The notes: generated by a model not told the origin, from the sequence alone. A stretch of DNA of 64,000 nt from Vicia villosa (GCF_029867415.1 NW_026705909.1:248001-312000), one strand, 5' to 3'; counted from the stretch's first letter, positions 1-11,644 are shown. Numbers and translations: made by a program.

Positions 1-239
1 TTGATCAAGTATGACAGCCAAAATGCCTCTTGAATAAAAGATTCTCAACCAAATTAGGGAAAGTTGTACAAGTCTGGGATGTAGCCAAAGCATGCCTTTC
101 ATGAGTCCTAAATGGGAGAATGTTTGAAATGATTGTTTATTTGAAATGATTGTTTGTTCGAAATGATTGTTTGTTTGTGGTGAGATAGGAGAAATACCTA
201 CCTATGAAGATGAGCTATGTCTATCTATTGTTTGAAAGA

Positions 240-985
240 TTTGATTTTTTGAGCTGGCTTGAATGAGGCCCGAGCTTGAGGCTTTTTGATTGATTTTATT
301 GACTCTGGAGGATGATTTTACTGGGGATTGACTTAAATTAAGAAGTCTTTGTGTTCTGTACAAAGCCCAGAATTGAGGCTGACTCTAGCTGGAGAGTTTA
401 TTGTATGGATTTTATTTGGTGTTCTGCAGAAAGCCCATAATTGGGGCTGACTCTTTATTGGGGAAGTTGTTATTTGATGCCTTGTATGAGGCCCAAGGTT
501 GAGGCTGATTTTTATTGAGAAATATGTCTTTTATTGATTGAGATTGGAGGCTGACCCTTTCCAGGGAATTTATGAATGATGGCAGAAAGATTATCTAATT
601 GAGACTTCTTGTTTAAAGCCCAAGATTAAGGCTGACTCTGATTGAGGATAAACAAATATGGATCCTAGACTCTGCTAAGGAAGATTAATGAAGATAAGGG
701 TGACAGAGACTATCCATGTCTCTCATTCCAAAAGGTGTGCTCAATATGAGATTGAGACAATCTTGGCTTGTTTAAAAGTCTGGTATTAAGAATGGAAGAA
801 ACTCACCAGGGTAGTTTGAAAGGTGACTAAAGACCTGTTCCTATGTTTATAAGAAACCTGATGGGTCCTTGTATACAAGCTCAAGAGGAAGCTGGAAATG
901 CTTTTAAGAAGCCTGTGGGTCCTTGTACAAAGCCCAAGAGGAGGCTAATCGAGGGTCATCGAGGGTCCTTGTTATAGCACAAGAG
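240..985. repeat. Irregular short repeats (AAAGCCCAAGATTGAGGCTGA type)
   Basis: About eight imperfect copies of a 20-25 bp motif, AAGCCCA..ATTGAGGCTGA, occur near 263, 361, 431, 486, 616, 881, 929 and 967. They are separated by 50-260 bp of unrelated sequence, so this is not a regular tandem array. It lies in the transcribed part of the long LTR. Confidence 0.55.
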
Positions 986-1037
986 AAAGCTATGTGGTTT
1001 TAAACTTATTTTGGCTTTAAGCAAATGGGTAAGAGGC

Positions 1038-1490
1038 TTCACCGGGAATAATTCCTCCTGGGTGGATGTGTCCTATTTTGGGTTCTAAGGCTTTTTCAAG
1101 ATGTTTCACCGGGAATAATTCATCTTGAGGGTTTGAACTAAAAGATCTCTAATTAGGAAAGAGCCTTCACCGGGAAGACATTCTCAATCCTAGGCCATAG
1201 TCCTATAATATATATATAGTTTAACTGTCCTAAGGTTTACACTCAGACGTAGTTCTAAACAATATATATACAGTTTATATTTGACAGTAATTAAATGAAG
1301 ACTGTAAATGGAAAGCTTTTAAAGCCTAACCTGGATGGAGTGGAGGCCTTTGAAGAAGTATGTACCAAGCCTTACCAGCAGTTGATTGATAACAGTTGAA
1401 TATATATGATAAACAGTTAAAGGTTTTTGAAAACAGAAGAAGTGAAGATGGACATAGGTCACATAGGTATCTGAAGAGTTTCACCGGGAA
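1038..1490. repeat. Dispersed TTCACCGGGAATAAT repeats
   Basis: The motif TTCACCGGGAA occurs at about 1038, 1104, 1165 and 1479, three times followed by TAAT. The spacing is irregular. No coding potential is seen. It is part of the long minus-oriented LTR. Confidence 0.55.
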
Positions 1491-2060
1491 TAATGCCTTT
1501 CAAATACCAGAAGAATGTTTTGAAAACAGAAAGTAGATTTTGTAAATATAGTTTTTGAAAACAAACTATGAAAAGAAAAAGGTGTTGGGACTTACACTCT
1601 ATCAGAGGCCCACATGAAAATGATTTACTGTTTATGAAAAAAATTGAAGAGAAATGCCATGATGCAAAGTTCCGCTGTCTGGGAACTTTGATCGTCTGTT
1701 TAATTCGGAGTTTAAAAACAGTTTGAATTTTGACAAAAGTCAACTTAATTAGGATAAAGACAAAGTCTATACCTTTTTAAGACATAAATGATTAGGGTTT
1801 TATCACTAGAGTATTTATGAAAGATTAGGTTTTAAAAAATTCAAAGAAAACATGTATTAAGATACATTTAAAAATACTTAAAACACACCATTTTTAACCT
1901 AATAAAAAGACATAAAATAAATAATATTTTTTTGTGATTTTTGATTATTAATAAAATAGGTATGTTAATTGATAAGTGTGTGAAAAATGAAGTAAAAATG
2001 ATTTAATTTGATAGGTGAATGAATTAGTTAAAGTTGTGAAGAAAATAGAATGAATGGGTG

Positions 2061-2140
2061 ATAAAAAAAGGTTTTTGTCTCCACCATGGTTTGAACCCAC
2101 GCCCTTTAAGTTACCAACCCAAAACAACACCACTGAGCCA
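2061..2140 (-). other. tRNA-like Pol III module 1 inside LTR
   Basis: On the minus strand an A-box-like TGGCTCAGTGG (2140-2130) is followed after 31 nt by a B-box-like GGGTTCAAACC (2098-2088), then by a run of seven T (2069-2063). The spacing matches internal promoters of tRNA genes and SINE heads. The 3' part recalls a tRNA-Leu T-arm. No acceptor stem pairs, so it is not a working tRNA gene. Confidence 0.5.
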
Positions 2141-2210
2141 ACGCGCGCTTGGTGACAAGGTAATGGTTCCAAGGCTACATATGAGTTATCAAGTGTATAG
2201 CGCAAATAAT

Positions 2211-2300
2211 AAAAAAATATCAAAAGGTCTGGGGCGAGGGGGATTCGAACCCCATACCTTGGGCTCACGCAACACACAAACTCTCTTTACCACTGGGCTA
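2211..2300 (-). other. tRNA-like Pol III module 2 inside LTR
   Basis: On the minus strand the A-box TAGCCCAGTGG (2300-2290) is followed after 38 nt by the B-box GGTTCGAATCC (2251-2241), with T-runs at 2225-2222 and 2217-2211. It is arranged head-to-tail with the second tRNA-like module just downstream on the same strand. The T-arm GGGG-TTCGAAT-CCCC can pair; the acceptor ends do not. Confidence 0.55.
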
Positions 2301-3252
2301 TATCAATTTAGTCGTTTATAAAATGAATACCACTCAAAATAAAATAAACTGCACCCATGGATTTGAATTTTTGCGCGCCACCACCATCTTCATCTTCAAC
2401 CTCTAGCTTTTGGATTTTTGAAAATCCAACTCTCTCATTTTGCAACCAAATCAGATGATGTAAACACCAAACTTGTTCTAATTTCTCTCACGATTTCAAA
2501 TATGTAACTAACATGAATTTATATTAACTACATCTACTGAATTATCTAAAATACGTGAAGAACCCTAAAATTTGAAAATTAAATTAAATGGCTATACTGA
2601 AGTATAAATGACTGATGATAGAGGGTTTTTAATCCTCTGATGATGATGAATGAAATGGTATTGAGTTTTAACCAAAAAGGTACACGAATTAAAGAGATGG
2701 AGTTGAGAAACTTACCTCTGAAAATGGAGGCCGTGAGGATGATAGAGAACACCTGGGCTTGTATGAATGATCCTAAAAGCTTCCTGGGGACTCAGTGATG
2801 CTAACTGGATACTTATTGCACCTTGAATGCTTCAGGATTGTTCTACCCGACCCCTTCGATTTGAGCTTCAAGTGAACATGGAGGTTGGTGATTCTGTGGT
2901 TACAGATGTGCTGCAGGCATCTGAATAGCTTCACTACACCCCTAGGAACATGCTGATGTGCTTGGATTTGCTTGACACCTTCTGAATTGCTCTATGGACC
3001 TCCAACTGCACGAGCTCCAAAATGAAAGCAACAATGGTGTTCCTCCACTTACAGAAGTGATCCAGGTGCTTGGATCACCTCAAATGAACCCCTTTGAGAT
3101 GTTAGAATGCTTATTTCCCAAAGAAGAGCTATGGTTTGAAGAAAACGATTCTTCTTGCCAAAGAACTTTGAAAAACCATAAGCATGAGAGAGAGAAGGAG
3201 AAAGCAAGGAATTGAGTTGCTTTGGTGTGATTAATACTGAGGAATGCACTTG

Positions 3253-3260
3253 TATTTATA
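3253..3260 (-). promoter_or_regulatory. TATA box of the partial LTR
   Basis: CTATAAATAC on the minus strand is a classical plant TATA box. It would place transcription start near 3225 and make 4802-3225 the U3 region. Inferred from sequence only. Confidence 0.5.
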
Positions 3261-4802
3261 GGCAAATGATGCAGAGCAATTGGATATAGTGAGCTTGCTT
3301 AGTGAAGTAAGTTTGGTTTCTTAAGCATGAAGAAATTTCAAAGAATATCAAAGTGTGATCATTGCATTTTCGAGTTAGTCCCCTATCCATTGATCTCTTG
3401 TGATCTTAGGAAACATTTCTGATGCAGAATGAGCTCTAATTGGCTTAGAAGAAGATTCCAATTGGTGAATCATCATTTGCCATAAAATTCACAAAAGTAA
3501 TGATTAAAAAATCACATGTTCTTGTTTTGGGAATCTTCTTCAATTCTTATGCCATGGTGAAAATGAATGCATGGTGTGTTTGCAGATGTGTTATGGTTTG
3601 TGTAGCATCCATTAGTGAGGCCATATGCACAAAATTGCAAAGTTTCAAAATGATACATGACCTATAATTTTCCTTCATGAGGCCAACTTTGAACAAGCAT
3701 AACTCTTAGCTCAAAATGAATTTGGAGGAGGTTGAGCACAATTTGGAAAGCCCTAAACATCTACTTCAATTCATTAGTTTGGGGTTTCTTCAGAATCCTT
3801 TGGGAAAATTGTGAAAAATGAGCCCAAAGTTGGAAGAAAACTAGGTTAAAAACACTTAGAAAAAATTTCTAAGTTTTTATGACCTAAAGCTTCCAAATCC
3901 TAAATCTCTTAAATGATTGATTTCTTGAAAAAAATTGCATTTTAAGATGTTGTTTTATTTTGCAAGATCTACAACTTTCATGTTGGAAGTTTTTTGAGTT
4001 GTGTAGGTGAAATTTTGAGTTCCCATAATGCCCTCAAAAACCCTAATTCCCGACTTTTTGATCCTTGATGAATTTTCTTGAATTTCTTTGGTAAAATGAA
4101 TTTAATAATCATATATTGATGATATTGATCCTTAAAAGTCATGGTTTGACTAAAAATCCTAAAAGTCAAAGGTGATCCTATACAGTTGACTTTTTCAAAT
4201 GAAGTGAGATTTTGGACTTTTGTGATGAACCAAGTTCTCCTCCTCAAATGAGTGATGTGAATGAATTATATTGAGGTAATAGAGGTTCTTGAACCATGCT
4301 TTGAGTTTTGGATCCATGTCCTGATTAAAAGTCAACTGTTCAGGTGAATTAGGTCAAAAACCCTAATTGTCGACTAGATGAAATTGACGACTGTGGATCT
4401 TGAATTGGAGTGTAATGCCCAATGGATCTTGTTATATGGATCATTTGAAGATGATTGAAGCCTTTGATAGATATCCTGGAGCTTTTTAGGGTTTCCCAAA
4501 TGTGATCCCTGATTATAATTCCTGATAGGCTCAAAACCCTAGTCTGGTGACCTGAGCAAACCTGAGCTCAGATGACTGGGTGTCTAATCAATCATAGGTG
4601 AATAAAAATGAAGCTTTTGAGTCCTATGATTGTATTAGAGACTAATCCTTCTATTGATTGATCCTTTGCCTGAGTTCTTTTGTTTCTGAACATCCTCGAT
4701 TGAGCACCAGATGAACAAGTGACTGTTCTGAGTATCTGTTTTGATCTGATGAAAAGCCTGAAGATATGACATCTCAGGGGGGGTCAAAATTAGGGTATGA
4801 CA

Positions 4803-5619
4803 GCAGTCATCCCACAACTTGGGTGGTCTACCTATAGAAACCCTAATGACTACATCTTTTTTGAATTTGATTTTCTATATTTTTCTATATCAAACTAGAT
4901 TACAAAGGTTTCTATTTATAACCTATTCCCAATTGGACTTGGGCTTACAAATCGCAGCACTCCTTGCTGTAACAAATCAGCAGATATCTCCTGCTACAAT
5001 CAAGGTCTTTTAATCATGAGTTTCCTAATTTATCTCCTAAATTAGAAACTGTTGAATCTTCAATCTTCTTATCTGATTCTTCAATATTCTGACTTGATTC
5101 TTTTGACCTTTAAATATGCGCCACATAGGATTAGATAATATTCACAGAATATTCTGTATCTGTTGAGAATCAAACTGAATCTTCATTCCAGTTCTGCAGA
5201 CGCGATGTCATGGTTGAAGTCATGACATTCCATATAACATCTTTCTTGTACCTGTTTTATTCTTTTATATTTTCAAGATTACACATATTATTATACTTTG
5301 CTGCTATTATGTTTTAGCCAAACATAAATGCCAATCAGCCAGCAAAAGCACCAACATTATTCGAACACTATCCAAAAATATGGCACAAGGTCTCAAGCAG
5401 GACTCGAAAATCTCACCTTATGAAGAGCCTTTATTGGAATATAAGGGGTATAATTATTCCTCCCTCAAGATAAGCTCTTAAGTGATTCTTATGTCTTCAC
5501 AAACCTCATTTTCTTTTCATTGTTGAACCGAAGATTAGTTTCAATAAATTTCCATGTAACTCATTTTCTAAGTTGGTTTTTAAGTTATTTGCTTTCAACA
5601 ACCCTCCACTTCCTTCTCT
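4803..5619. other. Non-coding stretch, possible old LTR relic
   Basis: No credible reading frame. A TATA-like TATTTATAAC on the plus strand lies near 4910, and AT-rich sequence continues to the LINE remains. It could be a fragment of another LTR, but I find no matching partner or clear ends. Confidence 0.3.
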
Positions 5620-6750
5620 TTGGTGCTTTTACAGGATGGATATTGATCCGCTTATTCTAACTTCATCTGAGTAATTTTTGGCTTATTCTTTCTGTTTGGA
5701 TAATAAGATTTTGGCTTCTGCGACAATGTATGTGACTAACAATATGTACCAAAGGAAATACCTTTGGAAGGATCTTAGTGACCTTCAAGTTAATCATCCT
5801 CTCCCTTGGACGTTTATTGGGGATTTTAATGTCATCATCGTGCCCAATGAGCATAGGGGTAGTAATTCATAAGAGAAGAGTCATATGATCAATTTTCAGT
5901 TATGGTCTAATTCGAATCATCTCATTATATTCTTACTCAAGGAGCATTTTTCACTTGGTCTAACAAGACGACTTGATCGAGTCATTTCTAATCAATCTTG
6001 GTTAAATATTTGTACTAGCACTTCTGTTTGTATGATGACTAAACTCCATTTGAATCATTTTCCAATCCTTCTCGAATTTAATATTAATCCCATCAAAGTG
6101 GTTTCTCAGTTTCATTTTTTGAAAGTTTGGACTTTGCATCAAGATTATAGAAAATTTATTGAAACAAGATGGAATCAAAAGGTGGTGGGATGTCCTATAA
6201 TTTTCTTTGCAAAAAGCTTCATATTTCGAAGAAAGATCTTAAAATCTGGAATCACACCATCTTTGGGAATGTCTCTCAAAATGTAACACTGGCTGAAGCG
6301 AATATGAACAGTATACAGTCTTATGGTCATAATTTGGAATGGAACAGAGATATTTAATGAGCCATCACAAATTTAGAAATGGAACAGTGAGATTTAATGA
6401 GCCATCCCAAATTGTTTCCCACGCTGTGACCAATTTCCAAAACCTTTTTGCTGCTAACGTTTATTTTTTGCAGGACTTTTCTTTGATGGAAAGCATCATT
6501 CCTAAATTGGTTGACGATGATTTGGATGTTATGATTACTATGCTCCATTCAATGGAAGAGATCAAAATTTTAGCTTTCTCTCTTAATAATGACAACACGC
6601 CTGTCCCTGACGGATTTGGAGTGACATTCTATCAATGTTATTGGGATATTATTAAGTAGGAAGTTTTTGAAGCAGTTATCTAGTTCTTCTCTTTCGATGG
6701 ATCTCTCATGGCTTTAATTCTAATGCTTTATTGCTCATTCCGAAAAATCA
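5620..6750 (+). pseudogene. Decayed LINE: endonuclease and start of reverse transcriptase
   Basis: Plant L1-type LINE ORF2 encodes an apurinic-type endonuclease and a reverse transcriptase. The frame at 5678-5872 shows the endonuclease pattern YLWKDL...PWTFIGDFNVI followed by an acidic/GG-like stretch. The next frame (5885-6286) has RLDRVISNQSW and a HFPILLEF segment matching the LDR...DHFPI end of that domain. At 6580-6659 PDGFGVTFYQCYWDIIK is the conserved block just before the RT fingers, followed out of frame by LLIPKN near 6730. Stops and frame changes break it at several points. The RT palm is gone: near 6745-6752 it joins a copia fragment on the other strand. Identification as LINE is firm; the family is not. 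Confidence 0.75.
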
Positions 6751-7484
6751 TGGGAAACGTCATTCTCATCAAATAGTTTCTCAAAGTGTTTTGTCTCAAA
6801 CTCTCCACCATGGTCACTTCTAACCTTGACAATTTTGAGACTCATCTAATTTTACACTTGGTTACAGAAGGTGGTGAACACAGAATGTCACTCATCCTTG
6901 TGTCTAAGAAACTTTACCCAAGTCCATCTTCTATAATCATCAACACTGACTAATCCATACTTCTTTCGATAGATTGACGCGGTTTTCACTAGTCCAAACT
7001 GATCAATATGCAGAAGCTCCAATTGTCTGGAAGTAGAAACAACATTTTTTGCTTTAAAATAAGTTTTTGAAAACTTTCCCTTCTGACATGCTTCACAAAG
7101 AACTTCTGAAAAGAACTTTAGATTAGGAAGACCTCTGACTCGATCAAGCTTGTTTAGATGAGATATTCTTCTCATACTAACATGGCCCAATCATCTATGC
7201 CTGGTCCATTGCTCTTTATTGATAGACATAAGACATTTAACGTTTTGCTCTTTAAGATCATAAATTCTAGTGTTATAGATGTTGTTTTTCTTTTTACCAT
7301 TGAATAAAATAGAGACATCCGTCTGACTAACAGCTTTACAAGATTGTTAATTAAATATTATATCATAACCACTGTCACTTAATTGAATTATAGATAGTAA
7401 CTTATGCATTAAAACATCAACAAGTAAAACTTTAAATATAAAGGGAAGAGAGACATTACCTACAGTTTTGAAGCCTATATTATT
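6745..7484 (-). pseudogene. Copia element C: integrase fragment
   Basis: A Ty1/copia pol fragment read from 7484 down to 6745. The order is the end of protease (LLSIIQLSDSGYDIIF), the GAG-pre-integrase zinc region (LGHVSMRRISHL ... CEACQKGKFS), and the integrase core with LELLHIDQFG (first Asp) and VRSDHGGEFE (second Asp). It closely resembles integrases of the SIRE-type elements in this window but has several stops and frame changes. One end abuts the LINE, the other the 5' LTR of element B. It is an orphan piece without LTRs. Confidence 0.8.
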
Positions 7485-7659
7485 TGTTAGAACATAGTTT
7501 GGTTCTACATCTTTGAAAGAGTTTTGATGATAACAAACACATAATTTTCAATAAGAACAAATATGCACTCTAATCGTATGATCTAACTTGCAGAAGTTCT
7601 GAAGCATATTAAGAAGAAGAACAGAACTAAGAAAGTGATCTTAAGAGAAGAAGGCTGCA

Positions 7660-7830
7660 TGAGAGAAGTTTACAAGAATAAGAAGTTCTAGAGATTGAAA
7701 GAAGTGTACAAGAACAAGAAGTTATAGAGATTGAAGGAAGTTTACAAGAAAAAGAAGTTCTAGAGATTGAAGGAAGTTTACAAGAAAAAGAAGTTCTAGA
7801 GATTGAAGGAAGTTTACAAGAACAAGAAGT
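7660..7830 (+). repeat. 36-bp tandem repeat in the LTR of element B
   Basis: GAAGTTCTAGAGATTGA recurs at 7682, 7718, 7754 and 7790, an exact 36-bp period with few changes, giving four to five units. It lies in U3 upstream of the TATA box; this array is not seen in the LTRs of A, D or E. Confidence 0.8.
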
Positions 7831-8084
7831 TCTGAAGACAAACGAGAAGGTCTTAAACTCTGATACTTAAAACACTTCAAGCACCAAAAAACAAAATCTG
7901 CAAAGAATACTTTGATGATCAGAAGATCTATAATGTTACAATCTTTAGTGCAAGATCAATTTGTAACGTCTGGAAATTAATTACAGTGGATAGAATCTTT
8001 ATTTTTGGAAATAGCCTTAATCAGCAATTCATCAACAATCCAAATCAAGAACACATGTCTCTCAATGGAACATAAAGCTCATCT

Positions 8085-8092
8085 TATATAAA
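8085..8092 (+). promoter_or_regulatory. TATA box of element B LTR
   Basis: TATATAAATAAG at this position is a good TATA box and sits where the A and E LTRs have theirs. Confidence 0.5.
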
Positions 8093-8550
8093 TAAGTCAT
8101 CACTGAAGAAAACGTAGAACTTCACCTCACGCACGCACGAATTCAAAGAGCTCTCAAATTTTTATTATCATTCTATCTTATTCGTATTTGTATATTATAC
8201 TAAAAATTGTGTACACATCACAGATGTGATATAGCTTATTAGAAGCAATTATTTAAACATACAAAAGTTGTAATCGATTAAACACACAAAAGTTGTAATC
8301 GTGTAATAGTTACCTTATGAAAACCAGATTGTGTTGTCCTTGAGAAGACTTAAACAGTTGTTTAAGTGATTTGTAATCAAAGATTTGATTGGTGGATTAA
8401 GACCTCGTAAGAGAGAGGCGAAATCACCTTAACAGGGTGGACTGGAGTAGTTTAAGTTCAAGTGAACCAGGATAACCAAACGTGTCATAAATTTTTATTT
8501 TGTTTAAAAACCCAATCCAACCCCCTTATTGTGTTTTTCGTTTCTTCAAT

Positions 8551-8562
8551 TGGCATCAGAGC
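8551..8562 (+). other. Primer-binding site, initiator tRNA-Met type (element B)
   Basis: TGGCATCAGAGC, 2 nt after the LTR end, complements the 3' end of plant initiator tRNA-Met apart from C for T at position 4. It is the usual PBS of Ty1/copia elements. Confidence 0.8.
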
Positions 8563-8622
8563 GCCTGGTTCTTGGTGCATACACTTAACATGTCAGAAAA
8601 AAGAGCTTAAAAGAAAAACACT

Positions 8623-9568
8623 ATGGTGAAACTAGTTAAAAACAACAACAATGATAACTATGGTGATAGAGATAAAATAAGTGGCATACCACCAATGTTC
8701 AATGGAGAGAACTTCGATTATTGGAAAGACATAATTGAGAGTTTCTTTCTAGCTCATGACGTTGATGTCTGGGATATGGTAACAGATGGTTACAAACATC
8801 CGGTAAACAAAAGTGGTCAGAAGATCGAAAGAAAAAGTATGACTGATCAACAGAAGAAAGAGTTCAAAAATCATCATAAGGCCAAAACCATACTTCTAAG
8901 TGCTATTTCATACACAAAGTATGAGAAGATCATACACAGAGATTCTGCCAAAAATATTTTTGATTCTCTAAGAATGACGCATGAAGGCAACACTTAAGTC
9001 AAAGAGACCAAAGCCCTTGCACTCATTTAGAAGTACGGAGCTTTCAAAATGGAAGAAGATGAAACAGTTGAGACAATGTTCTCAAGGTTTCAAATTCTTG
9101 TTGCTGGATTGAAAGTTCTGGACAAAGGATACTCAACAGTTGATCATGTAAAGAAAATCATCAGAAGCTTACCAAAGAAATGGAGACGCGTGGTCACAAC
9201 TTTGAAGCTTGCCAAGAATCTGAACGCAATATCTCTTGAAGAACTTATCAGCTCCTTGAAAGGTCACGAGATAGAACTCGAAGAAGATGAACCCCAGAAG
9301 AAAGGTAAGTCTTTTACTCTTAAATCTAAAAATAAGTTTAAACATAACGCTTTTCAGGAAGAAGAAGAAAGTTCTAGAGGTTCCTCATCAGAAGAAGATG
9401 AACTATCTCTTCTCTCCAGAAGGGTCCAACAACTCTGGAAGCACAGAAAAAAGAAGTTCAAAAACCCTAGAAGATCAGATGATCACTCTGGATCATCTTC
9501 TAGAAGCAAGGAAATTGTATGTTACAAATGCAAGGAATCTGGTCACTACAAAAGTGATTGTCCTTAAC
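8623..9568 (+). pseudogene. gag 5' part of element B
   Basis: Capsid/nucleocapsid protein of a Ty1/copia element. The frame opens at 8623 and shows the gag N-terminal pattern NGENFDYWKDIIESFF, then FKNHHKAKTILLSAIS (about residues 85-100), the UBN2-type region MFSRFQILVAGLKVLDKGYS with IIRSLPKKWRRVVTTLK, an acidic Ser/Glu stretch, and the CCHC zinc knuckle CYKCKESGHYKSDC at 9523-9564. In-frame stops TAA (8995-8997) and TAG (9028-9030) both look like C-to-T changes of glutamine codons. The frame is then cut by element A. The 3' part continues at 23463. Confidence 0.85.
9564..9568 (+). repeat. Target-site duplication of element A, left copy
   Basis: TTAAC here equals 23458-23462, directly flanking the two LTR ends of element A. 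It proves a single insertion into element B. Confidence 0.9.
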
Positions 9569-10629
9569 TGAAGGATAGAAAAACACATAGAAAGGGGGGA
9601 GTTTGAATAAGTGTAGTTTTAAAACTCTTAAGATAAAAACAATTTGCACAATGATTTTTATCCTGGTTCGTTGTTAACTAAACTACTCCAGTCCACCCCT
9701 TTGGAGTAATTTACCTCACCTGAGGATTTAATCCACTAATCAACCTTGATTACAATGGTTTTCCACTTAGATACCCTCTAAGTCTTCTAGAGTATTCTGA
9801 TCACACCTTGATCACTCTAGGAACCTTTTACAAATGAATGTAAAATAAATTCTTACAAGAGTATTACAATGCTTCTTAATAAGCTATAATCACAACCGTG
9901 ATATTTCTCTTAAGTTTAAGTTTAATCTCACTAAGATATTACAATAGTAATGAAGTGAGGTTGAAGATGAAGTTTGAGAGCTTTTGAATTTGACAGCGTT
10001 TTTGTATGTTTGCGCAAAATGTTGTATTCAGCTTCTCATCAGAACTTCTATATATAGGCGTTTGAGAAGATGACCGTTAGGAGCATTTAATGCGTTGCGT
10101 GATCCGTACAGCATTGCATTTAATGTTTCACATTTTTGTCAACTACCTCGAGCCTTGCTTTTGCTGCTTTTACTGACTTTGCCGTTAATAGCTTCTAACA
10201 TTCCTTTTGTCAGTCAGTGTAGCCTGCTATCTTGTACTTGCTTCTTGTATAAACAACGTTTGAATATCATCAGAGTCAAACAGCTTGGTGCAGAGCATAT
10301 TCTTGTCTTCTGACCTTGAAGTGCTTCTAGCGTGATACCATGAGAACTTCAGTGCTTCTGCTTCTGATCTCAAGTTCTTCTGATGCTTCAATAGACCATG
10401 TTCTGATTCTGCTTGACCATCTTCTGATGTCTTGCCAGAGCATGTTCTGATGTTGCATGCTGAACCTTCTGAGTCAGTGCTTCTTGCGCTGATTTTGTGC
10501 ATACTCTTTATATGATTCCTGAAATGGAAATTGCATAGGATTAGAGTACCACATTATCTCATACAAAATTCATATACATTGTTATCATCAAAACTAAGAA
10601 TATTGATCAGAACAATTCTTGTTCTAACA
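9569..10629 (-). repeat. 3' LTR of copia element A
   Basis: 1061 bp. On the plus strand it reads TGAAGGATAG...TTCTAACA, on the element strand TGTTAGAAC...CCTTCA. It matches the 5' LTR (22387-23457) along its whole length apart from about 27 substitutions and a 10-bp deletion near 10240. It is rich in CAGAAG/CTTCTG hexamers. An open frame of 91 codons in U3 (10502-10227) is shared with the other LTR. Confidence 0.92.
10048..10057 (-). promoter_or_regulatory. TATA box of element A 3' LTR
   Basis: CCTATATATAGAAG on the minus strand, identical in the 5' LTR (22866-22875) and in element E (47131-47140). Confidence 0.6.
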
Positions 10630-10643
10630 ATCTCCCCCTTTTT
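10630..10643 (-). other. Polypurine tract of element A
   Basis: On the element strand AAAAAGGGGGAGAT directly precedes the 3' LTR and would prime plus-strand DNA synthesis. Further copies of the GGGGGAGAT core lie upstream (10747-10806). Confidence 0.8.
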
Positions 10644-11644
10644 GATGATGACAAAAACATATATAATTGATATGAATTTGCAATCAGAATATCAGATGGC
10701 TAAAGACAAATACACAGATATAGCATAAGCATATAAACATAGTGTGTGAATATGTATCCCCCTGAGATTAACAATCTCCCCCTAAGATGAATAATCTCCC
10801 CCTGAAATAAATACTAGAAGAAGTTTACAAATGAAGGACTTCCCTGAGTATTTTCCATTTCAGTTGAGACGTTCACAAATGCTTAGAACTTCAGAACATT
10901 CAGAGCTTGTGCTTCTTGCTTCCATAGGATAGCTTCAGAGCTTTGAATTTCTTCTAGAATCATTGCATGCTTAATTATATCAGAATATTCTTGAATGTAC
11001 CAGAGCGTCATCAGAGCATCTCTACATCCTGAAATGTTTCAGAATCAAACTAGACAACAAAAGTCAGAGCATGAATGAATTAGAACATAAAATATGTATC
11101 AGATCATATAGTATGTATCAGAACACATAAAATGCATCAGAACATAAAATATGTATCAGAGCACATAAAAAATGTATTAGAACATATAAGAGACAAGAAT
11201 GTGTTAAGGCATATTCTATCACAAGAATATCAGAACATTCTTCCTTCTTGCTTCTGATCTTGAAGCTTCACAGCACTCAGCTTGCTTCAATTTTCATGAG
11301 CATGTTTCTATATAGAATTGCTTTTCCCCATGTTTTTGCTTCTCATGTTGAGCTTTTTCAGAATGTCTTCAATCCTGCAAAAATCTCAAAGACATAGAAC
11401 TTGCAAATTCTGTTAGAAATGTGGAGACTTACTCCCAGCAACTGATATAATTAATCAAATCAATTATCACATTTTCTCCCCCTTTTTGTCATAACATCAA
11501 AAAACATAAAAGATTCAGATGAAAAAACAAAGCAATATGAGAGAAAAAGAAGATTGCATTGATTCATCAGAATTATCAGAAGATACAACAAGAGGAGAAG
11601 CAGATGCAAGAAGCAAGAAACAACTAAGACTCAAAAGACAACCA
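10644..11644 (-). other. 3' untranslated region of element A with repeated purine tracts
   Basis: No coding frame between the env-like ORF and the polypurine tract. It holds three extra PPT-like cores (CCCCCTGAGAT, TCCCCCTAAGAT and TCCCCCTGAAAT on the plus strand, 10747-10806) and several CAGAAG-type repeats. Confidence 0.6.
11080..11195. repeat. Short tandem repeat (CAGAACATAAAATATGTAT type)
   Basis: Five to six imperfect units of about 20 bp built from CAGAACATAAAATATGTAT. AT-rich, in the 3' untranslated region of element A. Confidence 0.65.

Larger units (their letters stand above)
1..4802 (-). mobile_element. Partial long LTR of a Ty3/gypsy-type retrotransposon
   Basis: Read on the minus strand, the LTR starts at 4802 with TGTCATACCCTAATTTTGAC, the kind of start shared by the Ogre/Tat-like LTRs elsewhere in the window (TGTCATACCCC). 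A TATA box on the same strand lies about 1.5 kb in (3260-3253). Downstream of it are two tRNA-like modules and several short repeat families. No long reading frame is present. The other end and the target duplication lie outside the window, so solo LTR versus full element cannot be decided. A length above 4.8 kb would fit Ogre-class LTRs. The right boundary is well supported; the family is inferred. Confidence 0.6.
7485..8548 (+). repeat. 5' LTR of copia element B
   Basis: It begins TGTTAGAACATAG and ends TTTCTTCA, 1064 bp, TG...CA. The length and both ends match the LTRs of elements A, D and E. A TATA box lies at 8085-8092. It is directly followed by AT and then the PBS. Confidence 0.85.

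Noticed and set aside
1948..2321. Overlapping frames on both strands near 2.0-2.3 kb
   Set aside because: They cover the two tRNA-like modules and change frame over simple sequence; no protein resemblance on either strand.
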